A stretch of 64,000 nucleotides of DNA from Cupriavidus gilardii (GCF_013314895.1 NZ_JABTYE010000021.1:34766-98765); one strand, 5' to 3'; positions 8,661-20,845 are shown, counted from the stretch's first letter. Notes: generated by a model from the letters alone, not told the origin. Made by a program: numbers and translations.

Positions 8661-11027
8661 TTAAGCCGCGGCCACCGGGGCCAGTTCGACCGCCTTTTCC
8701 ACCAGCACGGTGCCGAACATCGGCCCCAGGCCGACGGCGGCCGGCGTGGCCGCCGACACGCGCACCGTATTGGCGGGCAGACCTTCTTCCAGCACGGCTG
8801 GCAGCACCACGCTGCCCTGCCCCTGCGTCACGCGCACCGGGTCGCCGGCGACCACGCCAAGGGCGGCGAACAGATCGGCCGACAGGCCCACCTGCATCGC
8901 ACGGCGCGCGGCGGCGGTCAGCTGCAGCGAATCGGCACGGCGCACGATCGCGTCCGAGTGGTAGATCGGCACGTCGGCGACGCGCTCGATCGCCGGCACG
9001 GCGCCATCGGCTGCCGGCGCAGCGATCTGGATCGCCGCGGTGGTCCGGTTGTTCAGGCGCGGGCCGATTTCTTCGGCCAGGGCCTCGTCGCGGACCGATT
9101 CGGCGGTCTCGTAGTCGAAGCCCGGCACGTCAAGCAGATTGCCGAGCACGCGCAGCACCTTCCACGCCGGACGGGTCTCGCCCAGCGGACGCACCACGCC
9201 GTTGAAGCTCTGCGGCACGCCTTCGCAGTTGACGAAGGTGCCCGAGGTCTCGCTGAACGGCGCGATCGGCAGGATCACGTCGGCGTATTGCAGCGCGGCG
9301 TCGGAGCGGAACGGCGACAGCACGATCACGGTGCCGGCCTGGCTCAGCGCGGCCAGCGCGCGTTGCGGGTCGGCGCTGTCGAACTCGGGTTCGGCGTTCA
9401 GCACCACATAGGCCTTGCGCGGCGTGTCCAGCATGGCGCGGGCGTCGGCCCCGCCCTGGCGCGGCAGCGCGCCGACCAGATGCGCGCCGACGGTGTTGGC
9501 CGCTTCGGTCAGGAAGCCCAGCGTGGCACCGGTGTTGTCGGCGATCCACTGCGCCAGCGCATGCAGCGCGGCAAATTGCGGATGGCGGACCGCCTCGTTG
9601 CCGATGAACACGGCACGGCGCTCGCCCGACAGCAGGGCCTGCGCGGCCGCCTCGGCCAGCGCGCCACCATCAAAGCCGTCCGTGCCCGCCGGCGCGGCCA
9701 CACCCTTGGCGGCTGCAACCGCACGGGCCACGCCCGCCAGCGCGCCGGCCCACGCCGACGGCGCCACGGCGATGCGCGCTGCCAGCGGCATCAGCAGATC
9801 TTCGGGGCTGGCGCCCAGCACGGCAACGCGTGCGCCCTTCTTGGCGGCCTGGCGCAGGCGCGAGGCCAGCAGCGGCTGGTCCTTGCGCAGCGAGGCGCCG
9901 ATCACCAGCGCACCCTGCAGCGTCGACACCTCAGCGATCGGCATGCCGAGCCACGGCGCGCCCTCTACCGGCGCCGAGAAATCGGCCTGGCGCAGGCGGA
10001 AGTCGATATTGTCGCTACCGAGGCCGCGCACCAGCTTGCCGAGCAGATAGAGCTCCTCGACGGTGGCGTGCGGGCTGGCCAGCGCGGCAATCTGGTCGGC
10101 ACCATGCTCGCGCTTGATGCTGGCCAGGCCGTTGGCGACGTATTCGAGCGCGGTCTGCCAGTCGGTTTCGAGCCACTGGTTGTCCTGCTTGATCATCGGC
10201 CGGGTCAGCCGGTCGGCGCTGTTCAGGCCCTCGTACGAGAAGCGGTCACGGTCCGACAGCCAGCATTCGTTGATGGCTTCGTTATCCAGCGGCAGCACGC
10301 GCATCACGCGATGGTTCTTCGACTGGACGATCAGATTCGTGCCCAGGCCGTCGTGCGGCGACACCGACTTGCGGCGCGACAGTTCCCACGTACGCGCGGT
10401 GTAGCGGAACGGCTTGCTGGTCAGCGCGCCGACCGGGCACAGGTCGATCATGTTGCCCGACAGCTCGGAGTCCACCGTCTTGCCGACGAAGGTCGTGATC
10501 TCGGAATGCTCGCCGCGGTTCAGCATGCCCAGCTCCATCACGCCGGCCACTTCCTGGCCGAAGCGCACGCAGCGGGTGCAGTGGATGCAGCGCGTCATCT
10601 CTTCCATCGAGATCAGCGGGCCCACGTTCTTGTGGAACACCACGCGCTTCTCTTCCTTGTAGCGCGATTCGGAGGCGCCGTAGCCGACCGCCAGATCCTG
10701 CAGCTGGCACTCGCCGCCCTGATCGCAGATCGGGCAGTCGAGCGGGTGATTGATCAGCAGGAATTCCATCACCGATTTCTGGGCCTTGACCGCCTTCTCC
10801 GAATTGGTGAAGACCTTCATGCCCGCGGTAACCGGCGTGGCGCAGGCCGGCAGCGCCTTCGGCGCCTTTTCGACCTCGACCAGACACATGCGGCAGTTGG
10901 CCGCGATGGACAGCTTGCGGTGATAGCAGAAGTGGGGGATGTAGGTGCCCAGCTTGCGGGCCGCTTCCATCACCAGGCTGCCTTCCGCAACCTCAACCTT
11001 CTTGCCGTCGATTTCGAGTTCAACCAT
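8661..11027 (-). CDS. nuoG: NADH-quinone oxidoreductase subunit G (lacks N7 cysteines)
   Basis: At 788 residues this is the large iron-sulfur subunit of the NADH dehydrogenase arm. Ligands can be placed directly: the 2Fe-2S cluster N1b at Cys34/45/48/62, N5 with its histidine ligand at His94/Cys98/101/107, and N4 at Cys147/150/153/197. The extra 4Fe-4S cluster N7 of the E. coli-type protein needs four cysteines after about residue 220. That stretch (SRRKSVSPHDGLGTNL) has none, as in mitochondrial NDUFS1. A degenerate molybdopterin-oxidoreductase domain fills the C-terminal two thirds. It starts 12 nt after nuoF. Confidence 0.97.
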   Translation of the reverse strand: MVELEIDGKKVEVAEGSLVMEAARKLGTYIPHFCYHRKLSIAANCRMCLVEVEKAPKALPACATPVTAGMKVFTNSEKAVKAQKSVMEFLLINHPLDCPICDQGGECQLQDLAVGYGASESRYKEEKRVVFHKNVGPLISMEEMTRCIHCTRCVRFGQEVAGVMELGMLNRGEHSEITTFVGKTVDSELSGNMIDLCPVGALTSKPFRYTARTWELSRRKSVSPHDGLGTNLIVQSKNHRVMRVLPLDNEAINECWLSDRDRFSYEGLNSADRLTRPMIKQDNQWLETDWQTALEYVANGLASIKREHGADQIAALASPHATVEELYLLGKLVRGLGSDNIDFRLRQADFSAPVEGAPWLGMPIAEVSTLQGALVIGASLRKDQPLLASRLRQAAKKGARVAVLGASPEDLLMPLAARIAVAPSAWAGALAGVARAVAAAKGVAAPAGTDGFDGGALAEAAAQALLSGERRAVFIGNEAVRHPQFAALHALAQWIADNTGATLGFLTEAANTVGAHLVGALPRQGGADARAMLDTPRKAYVVLNAEPEFDSADPQRALAALSQAGTVIVLSPFRSDAALQYADVILPIAPFSETSGTFVNCEGVPQSFNGVVRPLGETRPAWKVLRVLGNLLDVPGFDYETAESVRDEALAEEIGPRLNNRTTAAIQIAAPAADGAVPAIERVADVPIYHSDAIVRRADSLQLTAAARRAMQVGLSADLFAALGVVAGDPVRVTQGQGSVVLPAVLEEGLPANTVRVSAATPAAVGLGPMFGTVLVEKAVELAPVAAA

Positions 11028-11039
11028 GTTCTGCCACGC

Positions 11040-12335
11040 TTAGATGTAGGCCGGAACCATGCACTGCTTGTGTTCGACGTGATATTCGAACTCTTTCCAG
11101 TAGTGCTTGAGCATGCCGCGGACCGGCATCGCCGCCGCATCGCCGAGCGCGCAGATGGTGCGGCCCATGATGTTTTCGGCAACGTTGTTGAGCAGGTCCA
11201 GGTCTTCCTGGCGGCCTTCACCATGCTCGATGCGGTTCACCATGCGGTAGAGCCAGCCGGTGCCTTCGCGGCACGGCGTGCACTGGCCGCACGATTCTTC
11301 GAAGTAGAAATAGGACAGGCGCAGCAGCGAGCGAACCATGCAGCGCGTCTCGTCCATCACGATCACGGCGCCCGAGCCCAGCATCGAGCCGGCCTTGGCG
11401 ATCGAGTCGTAGTCCATGTCGGACGCCATCATCAGGTCGGCCGGCACCACCGGCGCCGACGAGCCGCCGGGGATCACCGCCTTGAGCTTCTTGCCGCCGC
11501 GCATGCCGCCGGCCAGTTCCAGCAGCGTCGCGAACGGCGTGCCGAGCGGAATCTCGTAGTTGCCGGGACGCTCGACATCGCCCGAGACCGAGAAGATCTT
11601 GGTGCCGCCGTTGTTCGGCTTGCCCATCTTCAGGTAATTCTCGGGACCGACGGCCAGCAGGAACGGCACCGCGGCAAACGTCTCGGTGTTGTTGATCGTG
11701 GTCGGCTTGCCGTACAGGCCGAAGCTGGCCGGGAACGGCGGCTTGAAGCGCGGCTGGCCCTTCTTGCCTTCCAGCGATTCGAGCAGCGCGGTTTCCTCGC
11801 CACAGATGTAGGCGCCATAGCCGTGGTGGGCATGCAGCTGGAAGCTGAAGCCCGAACCCAGGATGTTGTCACCCAGGAAGCCGGCCGCGCGCGCCTCTTC
11901 GAGGGCTTCCTCGAAGATCTTGTACTCGTTCCAGATCTCGCCGTGGATGTAGTTGTAGCCCACGGTGATGCCCATCGCGTACGCGCCGATGGCCATGCCT
12001 TCGATCAGCGCGTGCGGGTTGTAGCGGATGATGTCGCGATCCTTGAACGTGCCGGGCTCGCCCTCGTCGGTATTGCAGACCAGGTACTTCTGGCCCGGGA
12101 ACTGACGCGGCATGAAGCTCCACTTCAGGCCGGTGGGGAAGCCCGCGCCGCCGCGGCCGCGCAGGCCCGACGCCTTGACGTCGGCGATCACCTGCTCGGG
12201 CGGGACCTTTTCCGTCAGGATGCGCTTGAGCTGCTGATAGCCGCCGCGCTTGACGTAGTCTTCCAGATGCCAGTTCTTGCCATCCAGCCCGGCCAGGATC
12301 AGCGGCTGGATATGGCGGTCGTGCAGACAGGTCAT
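11040..12335 (-). CDS. nuoF: NADH-quinone oxidoreductase subunit F (FMN, NADH binding)
   Basis: This subunit of 431 residues takes hydride from NADH onto [18 protein letters not shown] (residues 58-72) is the glycine-rich NADH/FMN loop. [12 protein letters not shown] near residue 350, plus a later cysteine ([12 protein letters not shown]), bind cluster N3. The start is the ATG at 12335 ([11 protein letters not shown]), one base after the nuoE stop. An upstream in-frame extension would read through the nuoE end and is not family-like. Confidence 0.97.
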   Translation of the reverse strand: MTCLHDRHIQPLILAGLDGKNWHLEDYVKRGGYQQLKRILTEKVPPEQVIADVKASGLRGRGGAGFPTGLKWSFMPRQFPGQKYLVCNTDEGEPGTFKDRDIIRYNPHALIEGMAIGAYAMGITVGYNYIHGEIWNEYKIFEEALEEARAAGFLGDNILGSGFSFQLHAHHGYGAYICGEETALLESLEGKKGQPRFKPPFPASFGLYGKPTTINNTETFAAVPFLLAVGPENYLKMGKPNNGGTKIFSVSGDVERPGNYEIPLGTPFATLLELAGGMRGGKKLKAVIPGGSSAPVVPADLMMASDMDYDSIAKAGSMLGSGAVIVMDETRCMVRSLLRLSYFYFEESCGQCTPCREGTGWLYRMVNRIEHGEGRQEDLDLLNNVAENIMGRTICALGDAAAMPVRGMLKHYWKEFEYHVEHKQCMVPAYI

Positions 12336-12336
12336 A

Positions 12337-12837
12337 TTACTTGTCCCCCTTGGCAGCGGCTTCGGCCTTGAGCTCGTCGACCAGCGCGTCGAGCTTGGCA
12401 TCGCTCATGAAGCTGCACATGCGGGTGTTGTTGACGATCATCACCGGGGCGTCGCCGCAGGCGCCCATGCACTCGCCTTCCTTCAGCGTGAAGGTGCCGC
12501 ACGGGGTCGTCTCGTTGTAGTCGATGCCCAGCTTGCGCTTCAGGTAGTCGCCGGCGCGTTCGCCGCCGGACAGTGCGCAAGGCAGGTTGGTACAGACGGT
12601 CAGCTTGTAGCGGCCGACCGGCTTGGTGTCGTACATGTTGTAGAAGGTGGCCACTTCCTCCACCCACACCGGCGGCATGTCGAGGTACTTGGCCACGAAT
12701 TCCATGACTTCCGGGGACACCCAGCCCACTTCGCCCTGCGCCACGGCCAATGCCGCCATCACGGCCGATTGCTTCTGGTCGGCCGGATACTTGGCGATCG
12801 CGCGATCGATTTCCTTGAGAGCTTCTGCTGATAGCAT
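12337..12837 (-). CDS. nuoE: NADH-quinone oxidoreductase subunit E (2Fe-2S)
   Basis: This is a 166-residue thioredoxin-fold protein holding the off-pathway cluster N1a. The ligands are Cys82, Cys87 (CTNLPC), Cys123 and Cys127 (CMGAC). The N-terminal helical part (residues 7-70) packs on NuoF and NuoG. The coding start is the ATG at 12837. The upstream gap to nuoD is 166 nt, the largest in the operon, and contains no convincing gene or terminator. Confidence 0.97.
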   Translation of the reverse strand: MLSAEALKEIDRAIAKYPADQKQSAVMAALAVAQGEVGWVSPEVMEFVAKYLDMPPVWVEEVATFYNMYDTKPVGRYKLTVCTNLPCALSGGERAGDYLKRKLGIDYNETTPCGTFTLKEGECMGACGDAPVMIVNNTRMCSFMSDAKLDALVDELKAEAAAKGDK

Positions 12838-13003
12838 GGTCGTTGCCGTGGTGTTGCCTAATGCGCCGATTTACAAGCGAAGCGCGCCAGCCGGTGGCGC
12901 GGTTCGCATCAGTTGCAGCCGTCGCTGCGTTGTCCTCGCAGGCATGAGCCCCATGCCGGCTTGCCGCGGTCGGTCCGGATCGTCGTCCGGAGGCGGCACG
13001 TCG

Positions 13004-14257
13004 TTAGCGGTCGATCTCGCCGAACACGATGTCCTGCGTACCGATGATCGTCACCGCGTCCGCGATCATGTGGCCCTTGGCCATTTCGTCGAGCGCGGCC
13101 AGGTGGGCGAAGCCCGGTGCGCGGATCTTCAGACGGTACGGCTTGTTCGCGCCGTCGGAGATCGCATAGATGCCAAACTCGCCCTTCGGGTGCTCCACCG
13201 CCGCGTAGGTCTCGCCTTCCGGCACGCGAATGCCTTCGGTGAAGAGCTTGAAATGGTGGATCAGCTCTTCCATGTTCGACTTCATGTCGACCCGCGACGG
13301 CGGCGTGACCTTGTGGTTGTCGCTCATCACCGGGCCCGGATTGCGGCGCAGCCAGTCGACGCATTGCTTGATGATGCGGTTGGACTGGCGCATTTCTTCC
13401 ACCCGCACCAGATAGCGCGAATAGCAGTCGCCACCCACGCCAACCGGCACGTCGAAGTCCACCTTGTCGTAGACCTCGTAGGGCTGTTTCTTGCGAAGGT
13501 CCCACTCGATCCCCGAGCCGCGCAGCATCGGGCCGGTGAAGCCCATCTGCAGCGCGCGTTCCGGGCTGACCACGCCGATGCCGACCAGGCGCTGCTTCCA
13601 GATCCGGTTGTCGGTCAGCAGCGTCTCGTACTCGTCGACGTACTTCGGGAAACGGTTGGTGAAATCCTCGATGAAGTCGAGCAGCGAGCCGGAGCGCGCC
13701 TCGTTCATCGCCTTGATCGCCCGCTCGTTGTGGACCTTGGACGCCTTGTATTGCGGCATCGTGTCAGGCAGGTCGCGATAGACGCCGCCCGGACGATAGT
13801 AGGCCGCGTGCATGCGCGCGCCCGAAACCGCCTCGTACATGTCGAACATGTCCTCGCGCTCGCGGAAGGCGTACAGGAACACTGCCATCGCGCCGACGTC
13901 GAGCGCGTGCGAGCCGATCCACATCAGATGGTTCAGCAGGCGCGTGATTTCGTCGAACATCACGCGGATGTACTGCGCGCGGATCGGCACGTCGATGCCG
14001 ACCAGCTTCTCGATCGCCATCACATAGGCGTGTTCGTTGGCCATCATCGACACATAGTCGAGACGGTCCATGTACGGCACGCTCTGGATCCACGTCTTGG
14101 TCTCGGCCAGCTTCTCGGTGGCACGGTGCAGCAGGCCGATGTGCGGATCGGCGCGCTGGATCACCTCGCCGTCCAGCTCCAGCACCAGGCGCAGCACGCC
14201 GTGCGCCGCCGGGTGCTGCGGACCGAAGTTCAGGGTGTAATTCTTGATATCTGCCAT
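13004..14257 (-). CDS. nuoD: NADH-quinone oxidoreductase subunit D (49 kDa)
   Basis: At 417 residues, this is the quinone-site subunit evolved from the [NiFe] hydrogenase large subunit. The N-terminus [20 protein letters not shown] carries the conserved quinone-site histidines, and [14 protein letters not shown] the conserved tyrosine and aspartate region. The C-terminus ends in [14 protein letters not shown], the family-typical end. Unlike E. coli, nuoC and nuoD are separate genes here, 19 nt apart. Confidence 0.98.
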   Translation of the reverse strand: MADIKNYTLNFGPQHPAAHGVLRLVLELDGEVIQRADPHIGLLHRATEKLAETKTWIQSVPYMDRLDYVSMMANEHAYVMAIEKLVGIDVPIRAQYIRVMFDEITRLLNHLMWIGSHALDVGAMAVFLYAFREREDMFDMYEAVSGARMHAAYYRPGGVYRDLPDTMPQYKASKVHNERAIKAMNEARSGSLLDFIEDFTNRFPKYVDEYETLLTDNRIWKQRLVGIGVVSPERALQMGFTGPMLRGSGIEWDLRKKQPYEVYDKVDFDVPVGVGGDCYSRYLVRVEEMRQSNRIIKQCVDWLRRNPGPVMSDNHKVTPPSRVDMKSNMEELIHHFKLFTEGIRVPEGETYAAVEHPKGEFGIYAISDGANKPYRLKIRAPGFAHLAALDEMAKGHMIADAVTIIGTQDIVFGEIDR

Positions 14258-14276
14258 CGCGGGTTCTCAGTGCCGG

Positions 14277-14876
14277 TCAGTGCTTCAGGCCGCCGTAGTT
14301 TTCCTCGCGGATCACCCGTGGCGTCAGCTCGCGCGGTTCGATCGTGACCGGCTGATAGATGACGCGCTTCTGCTCGGGGTCGTAGCGCATCTCGACATAG
14401 CCGGACACCGGGAAGTCCTTGCGGAACGGATGGCCGACGAAACCGTAGTCGGTCAGGATGCGGCGCAGGTCCGGATGGCCTTCGAAGATGATGCCGTAGA
14501 AATCGAACGCCTCGCGCTCGAACCAGTTGACCGAGTTCCACACGTCGATCAGCGACGGGATCACCGGCATGTCGTCGTCCGGCGCGAACACACGCACGCG
14601 CAGGCGCCAGTTATGCGCCAGCGACAGCAGATGCGAGACCGCGGCGAAACGCGGGCCGTCCCAGGCGCCGTCGCCATAGGTGGAATAGTCGACGCCGCAC
14701 AGGTCGATCAGCTGTTCGAAACGCAGCGACGGATCGTCGCGCAGGATGCGGGCCGCTTCCAGGTAATCGTCGGCCTTGACGATCAGCGTCAGCTGGTCGA
14801 GCGACTCCACCAGCTTGGCGATGCGATTGCCGAGCGCCTTCTCCAGCGCGGACTTCAGGGTATCGAGCTTGGCCAT
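14277..14876 (-). CDS. nuoC: NADH-quinone oxidoreductase subunit C (30 kDa)
   Basis: This 199-residue hydrophilic subunit of the connecting module shows the family signature in [20 protein letters not shown] and [20 protein letters not shown]. It carries no cofactor and clamps NuoD and NuoB together. The start ATG is one base after the nuoB stop, so translation is probably coupled. Confidence 0.97.
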   Translation of the reverse strand: MAKLDTLKSALEKALGNRIAKLVESLDQLTLIVKADDYLEAARILRDDPSLRFEQLIDLCGVDYSTYGDGAWDGPRFAAVSHLLSLAHNWRLRVRVFAPDDDMPVIPSLIDVWNSVNWFEREAFDFYGIIFEGHPDLRRILTDYGFVGHPFRKDFPVSGYVEMRYDPEQKRVIYQPVTIEPRELTPRVIREENYGGLKH

Positions 14877-14877
14877 G

Positions 14878-15360
14878 TCAACCCTTGCGCGCGATGGTGT
14901 TGGTGCGGCGGATCTTGTTCTGCAGCTGGATGATGCCGTAGATCAGCGCTTCGGCCGTCGGCGGGCAGCCCGGCACGTAGATGTCGACCGGCACGATCCG
15001 GTCGCAACCGCGCACCACCGAATACGAGTAGTGATAGTAGCCGCCGCCGTTGGCGCACGAGCCCATCGAGATGACCCAGCGCGGCTCGGCCATCTGGTCG
15101 TACACCTTGCGCAGTGCGGGGGCCATCTTGTTGCACAGCGTGCCGGCCACGATCATCACGTCCGACTGGCGCGGCGACGGGCGGAAGATCACGCCGAAGC
15201 GGTCCATGTCGTAGCGCGACGCGCCGGCATGCATCATTTCCACGGCACAGCAGGCCAGGCCGAAGGTCATCGGCCACAGCGACCCGGTGCGGGTCCAGTT
15301 GATCAGCTTGTCAGCGGTAGTCGTGACGAAGCCTTCGTTCAGAACGCCTTCGATTGCCAT
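14878..15360 (-). CDS. nuoB: NADH-quinone oxidoreductase subunit B (cluster N2)
   Basis: At 160 residues, this subunit binds the terminal 4Fe-4S cluster N2, which donates electrons to quinone. The tandem cysteines Cys37-Cys38 ([11 protein letters not shown]), Cys102 ([10 protein letters not shown]) and Cys132 ([12 protein letters not shown]) are the four ligands. It starts 6 nt after nuoA. Confidence 0.98.
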   Translation of the reverse strand: MAIEGVLNEGFVTTTADKLINWTRTGSLWPMTFGLACCAVEMMHAGASRYDMDRFGVIFRPSPRQSDVMIVAGTLCNKMAPALRKVYDQMAEPRWVISMGSCANGGGYYHYSYSVVRGCDRIVPVDIYVPGCPPTAEALIYGIIQLQNKIRRTNTIARKG

Positions 15361-15366
15361 TTCACA

Positions 15367-15726
15367 TCACTCCCAATCGAGCGCGCCCTTTTTCCAGATG
15401 TAGACGAAGCCCACGATGAATTCCAGCAGAAACACGCCCATGGCGATGAAACCCGGCCAGCCGATGTCCTGCAGGGCGACGCCCCACGGGAAAAGGAAAG
15501 CGGTTTCGAGATCGAACAGAATGAAAAGGATGGCGATGAGGTAGTAGCGCACGTCGAACTTCATGCGCGCGTCCTCGAACGCTTCGAAGCCGCACTCGTA
15601 AGGCGAGAGCTTGGCGGCGTCGGGCTTGTTCGGACCCAGGATCCGGCCGATCGACATCAGCGCGAGGCCGAGCACGACGCCGAAGATGATGAAGACGAGA
15701 ACGGGGAAATAGGCTTCGAGATTCAA
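15367..15726 (-). CDS. nuoA: NADH-quinone oxidoreductase subunit A
   Basis: This is a 119-residue, three-helix membrane subunit and the first gene of the nuo operon. The family motif [20 protein letters not shown], with its conserved cysteine loop, is intact, as is [14 protein letters not shown]. The start is taken as the TTG at 15726 ([12 protein letters not shown]), which gives the normal family length. A longer frame from 15810 would add 28 residues unlike the family. No strong Shine-Dalgarno is visible before the TTG, which may limit operon expression. Confidence 0.95.
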   Translation of the reverse strand: MNLEAYFPVLVFIIFGVVLGLALMSIGRILGPNKPDAAKLSPYECGFEAFEDARMKFDVRYYLIAILFILFDLETAFLFPWGVALQDIGWPGFIAMGVFLLEFIVGFVYIWKKGALDWE

Positions 15727-15895
15727 GGTACGGCCAGCCTTATCTGGAATGTTGTCAACAGCACCAGCTGAAGCGGCGTCCTGTTGCCCACCCCAAGCGC
15801 CCAACGCCATTGCGCAGACATCACGGCGCCGCCTTGCGGACTGCCGGAGTCCCTCACCGGGGCATTGCCCGGGAGCAGACTCCGATCAAGTTGTT

Positions 15896-15980
15896 TGGTG
15901 CCGACGGCGAGACTCGAACTCGCACAGCTTTCGCCACTACCCCCTCAAGATAGCGTGTCTACCAATTTCACCACGTCGGC
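15896..15980 (-). tRNA. tRNA-Leu (anticodon GAG)
   Basis: The minus strand from 15980 to 15896 folds as an 85-nt class II tRNA. The acceptor arm is GCCGACG/CGTCGGC. The anticodon stem is CTATC/GGTAG around the loop TTGAGGG, giving anticodon GAG. There is a long variable arm, the T-loop TTCGAGT, and an encoded 3' CCA. It reads CUC and CUU leucine codons. It sits between secG and nuoA, matching the secG-leuU(GAG) neighbourhood known from E. coli, which suggests very old linkage. Confidence 0.97.
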
Positions 15981-16104
15981 TGGGGGAGAAACAATATTGC
16001 CTGGCGCCGGGTTTCAAGCCCTTCGGTATGCTGGTTTTGCGGCCATTTTTGCTATTTGGCTGCGCTGCCAGGAACCGTCGCTGGGGAATCGTTTCAAGCC
16101 CTGC

Positions 16105-16134
16105 ATTCTAACCCATGATCGCCACTTTGTTCAA
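16105..16134 (-). promoter_or_regulatory. sigma70-type promoter upstream of tRNA-Leu and nuo operon
   Basis: Read on the minus strand this is TTGAAC, an 18-nt spacer, then TAGAAT. It starts transcription about 120 nt before the tRNA, inside the secG-tRNA gap, and no terminator with a T-tract follows before nuoA. It is therefore a good candidate for the promoter driving tRNA-Leu and possibly the whole nuo operon. Assignment is from hexamer match and position only. Confidence 0.55.
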
Positions 16135-16179
16135 TGCACAAGTGCAAAATGTTCGGCAATCCCGGGCGCGAATGCCGGA

Positions 16180-16548
16180 TTATTTCGGCACGGCGGGAGC
16201 CGCCGGCGCCGAGCCTGCAGCAGCCGGGGCCGATGCAGCCGGCACCGAGGCGGCCGGGGCCGGAGCGGTCTGCGGAGCTGCGCCCATCACGCCCAGCGAG
16301 GCCGACGGGCGGTAGTTGCCCAGCAGCGTCAGCGCCAGCGTGCAGACGAAGAACAGCGTGGCCAGCACGGCTGTGGTGCGCGACAGGAAGTTGGCCGAGC
16401 CGGTGGCGCCAAACAGGCTGCCCGAGGCGCCCGAGCCGAACGCCGCGCCGACGTCGGCGCCCTTGCCGTGCTGCAGCAGCACCAGCCCGATCACGCCAAG
16501 TGCCGACAGCACCTGCGCGACCATCAATAGAGTTTTCAGAATTGCCAT
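16180..16548 (-). CDS. secG: Preprotein translocase subunit SecG
   Basis: This 122-residue protein has two membrane helices (about residues 4-24 and 52-72). The conserved GLVLLQHGKGADVGAAFGSG loop lies between them, followed by an Ala/Pro-rich tail. SecG assists SecYEG in protein export. It follows tpiA by 45 nt and precedes tRNA-Leu, the usual order in Burkholderiales. Confidence 0.96.
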   Translation of the reverse strand: MAILKTLLMVAQVLSALGVIGLVLLQHGKGADVGAAFGSGASGSLFGATGSANFLSRTTAVLATLFFVCTLALTLLGNYRPSASLGVMGAAPQTAPAPAASVPAASAPAAAGSAPAAPAVPK

Positions 16549-16593
16549 GGATTCGATTCGCTTGCCTGATTCAGACGGTCGTTGCGGCCGGCA

Positions 16594-17334
16594 TCAGGCG
16601 TTGCCGATCGCGAGAAAATCTTCGGTTTTGAGGGAGGCGCCGCCGATCAGCCCGCCGTCGATGTCGGCCATCGAAAACAGCTCGGCCGCATTGTCCGGCT
16701 TGACGCTGCCGCCGTACAGGATCGCCATGCGCTGCGCCACGCCGGCGTCGCGCGCGGCGACCTGGGCGCGCAGGAAGGCGTGCACGGCCTGGGCCTGCTC
16801 CTTGCTGGCGGTCTTGCCCGTGCCGATCGCCCAGACCGGCTCGTAGGCCAGCACCACGCGACCCAGCTGCTCGACCGACAGCGCTTCCAGCACCGCCTGC
16901 AGCTGCCGGCCGACCACCGCCTCGGTCTCGCCCGCCTCGCGCTGCGCCAGCGTCTCGCCGACACAGATCACCGGCACGATGCCGAATTCCAGGGCCCGCA
17001 GCGCCTTGGCCGCGACGGCGGCATCGCTCTCGCCATGATAGGTGCGGCGCTCGGAATGGCCGACCAGCACGTAGCTGACGCCGAACTCGGCCAGCATCGA
17101 CGCCGCCACCTCGCCGGTGAAGGCGCCGCGGGCCTCGGCCGACACGTCCTGGGCACCCCAAGCGACCTGGCTGCCCGCCAGCAACGCCTGGCACTGCGCC
17201 AGATACGGGAACGGCGCGCAGACCGCGAGGCTGGCGCCCGCAGGGGCGCCAGCCTTGATACCGTTCAGCAGGGCCTCGTTGGCAGCCAGGCTGCCATGCA
17301 TCTTCCAGTTGCCGATGACGAGCTTTTGTCTCAC
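16594..17334 (-). CDS. tpiA: Triosephosphate isomerase
   Basis: The enzyme interconverts dihydroxyacetone phosphate and glyceraldehyde 3-phosphate in glycolysis and gluconeogenesis. The 246-residue frame starts at GTG 17334, giving MRQKLVIGNWKMHGS with the substrate lysine in NWKMHG. The catalytic histidine is in VGHSERR and the catalytic glutamate in LAYEPVWAIGTGK. The phosphate loop GGSVKPDNA is near the end. The GTG has AGAGG about eight bases upstream. An ATG 21 nt further out would place the start at the likely transcription start, so GTG is preferred. Confidence 0.96.
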   Translation of the reverse strand: MRQKLVIGNWKMHGSLAANEALLNGIKAGAPAGASLAVCAPFPYLAQCQALLAGSQVAWGAQDVSAEARGAFTGEVAASMLAEFGVSYVLVGHSERRTYHGESDAAVAAKALRALEFGIVPVICVGETLAQREAGETEAVVGRQLQAVLEALSVEQLGRVVLAYEPVWAIGTGKTASKEQAQAVHAFLRAQVAARDAGVAQRMAILYGGSVKPDNAAELFSMADIDGGLIGGASLKTEDFLAIGNA

Positions 17335-17362
17335 GAAAGCGCCTCTCAAAATCAAACCCGCT

Positions 17363-17368
17363 ATTCTA
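17363..17368 (-). promoter_or_regulatory. -10 element of tpiA-secG promoter
   Basis: TAGAAT on the minus strand lies about 30 nt before the tpiA GTG start. The matching -35 region is poor (TAGCGC at 17-nt spacing). It supports a short 5' leader and the GTG start choice. It is weak on its own. Confidence 0.4.
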
Positions 17369-17447
17369 CCGTGCGCGGGGGCGAGGCGCTACGCCGATCG
17401 GGCGGAAAGCGCGCCGGGGCCCCGCGTCCACCAGTGCTGCCGGCCCG

Positions 17448-18452
17448 TCACCAGGTCAGCACGATCTTGCCGACATGCTCGCTCGACTCCATCAGACGAT
17501 GGGCGTCGGCAGCCTGTGCCGCCGGGAAGACCTGGTGGATCACCGGCTTGATGCTGCCGTTGGCCAGCAGCGGCCACACATGCTCGTGCAATGCACGGGC
17601 AATTTCGCCCTTGAACGAGGCCGGACGCGGACGTAGCGTCGAGCCGGTGACGGTGATGCGGCGGCGCAGGATGTCGCCGAGCGGAATCTCCGCCTTGGCC
17701 CCGCCGAGCAGCGCGATGATGACGATGCGGCCGTCGTCGGCGATGCACGACAGCTCGCGCGCCAGATAGGGGCCCGCCACCATGTCGAGGATCACGTCGA
17801 CACCGCGGCCGCCGGTCAGCGTCTTGACCTCGGCGGCGAAGTCCTGGGTCTTGTAGTTGATCGCGCGGTCGGCGCCGAGATCCTCGCAGGCGCGGCACTT
17901 CTCGTCGCTGCCGGCGGTGACGAACACCTTGTGGCCCAGCGCCTTGGCGATCTGGATCGCGGTGGTGCCGATGCCGCTCGAACCGCCCTGGATCAGCAGC
18001 GTTTCTTCCTTGCCGCGCGGGCCGCGACCGAGATAGCCGCGGTCGAACACATTGCTCCACACGGTGAAGAAGGTCTCGGGCAAGGCCGCGGCTTCGATAT
18101 CGCTGAGCCCCTGCGGCACCGGCAGGCACTGTGCCAGCGGTGCGGTGCACAGCTGCGCGTAGCCTCCGCCCTGCACCAGCGCGCAGATGCGATCGCCAAT
18201 CTTCAGGCCGAAGCGATTGTCCGGATGCGACAGGTCGCCGCCGACGATCTCGCCCGCCACCTCGAGTCCCGGCAGATCGGACGCGCCCGGCGGCACCGGA
18301 TAGTTGCCGGTGCGCTGGAACACGTCCGGCCGGTTGATGCCGGCCGCGGCGACGCGGATCAGGACTTCACCGGGACCGGGCGTCGGATCGGGACGCTCGG
18401 TCAACTGCAACACGTCGGGGCCGCCGTATTCGCGGATCTCGATGGCTTGCAT
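17448..18452 (-). CDS. NAD(P)H quinone oxidoreductase, PIG3 family
   Basis: This 334-residue zinc-independent medium-chain dehydrogenase/reductase starts at ATG 18452 (MQAIEIREYGGPDVL), with AGGAGCC upstream. The N-terminal GroES-like domain includes the family stretch VAAAGINRPDVFQRTGNYPV. The NADPH-binding Rossmann fold is seen in LIQGGSSGIGTTAIQIAKAL, followed by VTAGSDEKCRACEDLGADRA. The TP53I3/PIG3-type family reduces quinones such as o-quinones one electron at a time with NADPH. It lies upstream of tpiA on the same strand, across a 113-nt gap that holds the tpiA -10 element. The true substrate is not deducible. Confidence 0.9.
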   Translation of the reverse strand: MQAIEIREYGGPDVLQLTERPDPTPGPGEVLIRVAAAGINRPDVFQRTGNYPVPPGASDLPGLEVAGEIVGGDLSHPDNRFGLKIGDRICALVQGGGYAQLCTAPLAQCLPVPQGLSDIEAAALPETFFTVWSNVFDRGYLGRGPRGKEETLLIQGGSSGIGTTAIQIAKALGHKVFVTAGSDEKCRACEDLGADRAINYKTQDFAAEVKTLTGGRGVDVILDMVAGPYLARELSCIADDGRIVIIALLGGAKAEIPLGDILRRRITVTGSTLRPRPASFKGEIARALHEHVWPLLANGSIKPVIHQVFPAAQAADAHRLMESSEHVGKIVLTW

Positions 18453-18569
18453 GCTGGCTCCTTGAAACTGAAACCGCGCGTGGTGCGCGGCAGGGATGCG
18501 AAAAAGGAAGGGAAATAAAAAGCGCGAACGAACGCGCGCTTGCCCTGAGGGACTGGCGGCAGTGTAAAC

Positions 18570-18598
18570 AAAAAAACGGCCGGGCATCGCCCAGCCGT
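18570..18598 (-). terminator. Rho-independent terminator of pnp
   Basis: On the minus strand a 10-bp stem (ACGGCTGGGC / GCCCGGCCGT, one G-T pair) with loop GAT is followed by seven T. It sits 75 nt after the pnp stop and before the quinone oxidoreductase gene. Confidence 0.9.
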
Positions 18599-18673
18599 TC
18601 TTCGGTACCAATTGCGCCTGACCTCGAACCCGCCGCCTCCGCTTGCCGGAAACGGCGGCTTCAGCGCAGCAGC

Positions 18674-20845
<2,172 letters not shown>

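Noticed and set aside
577..12371. Very long plus-strand reading frames (1067, 1123 and 1600 codons) opposite nuoN-nuoF
   Set aside because: They are antisense mirrors of the nuo genes in G+C-rich DNA, rich in His, Gln and Arg, with no domain sense and no ribosome site.
16011..16100. Repeated GTTTCAAGCCC (two copies) as a mobile or regulatory repeat
   Set aside because: Only two short imperfect copies, in the leader between the promoter and tRNA-Leu; too little to support a function.
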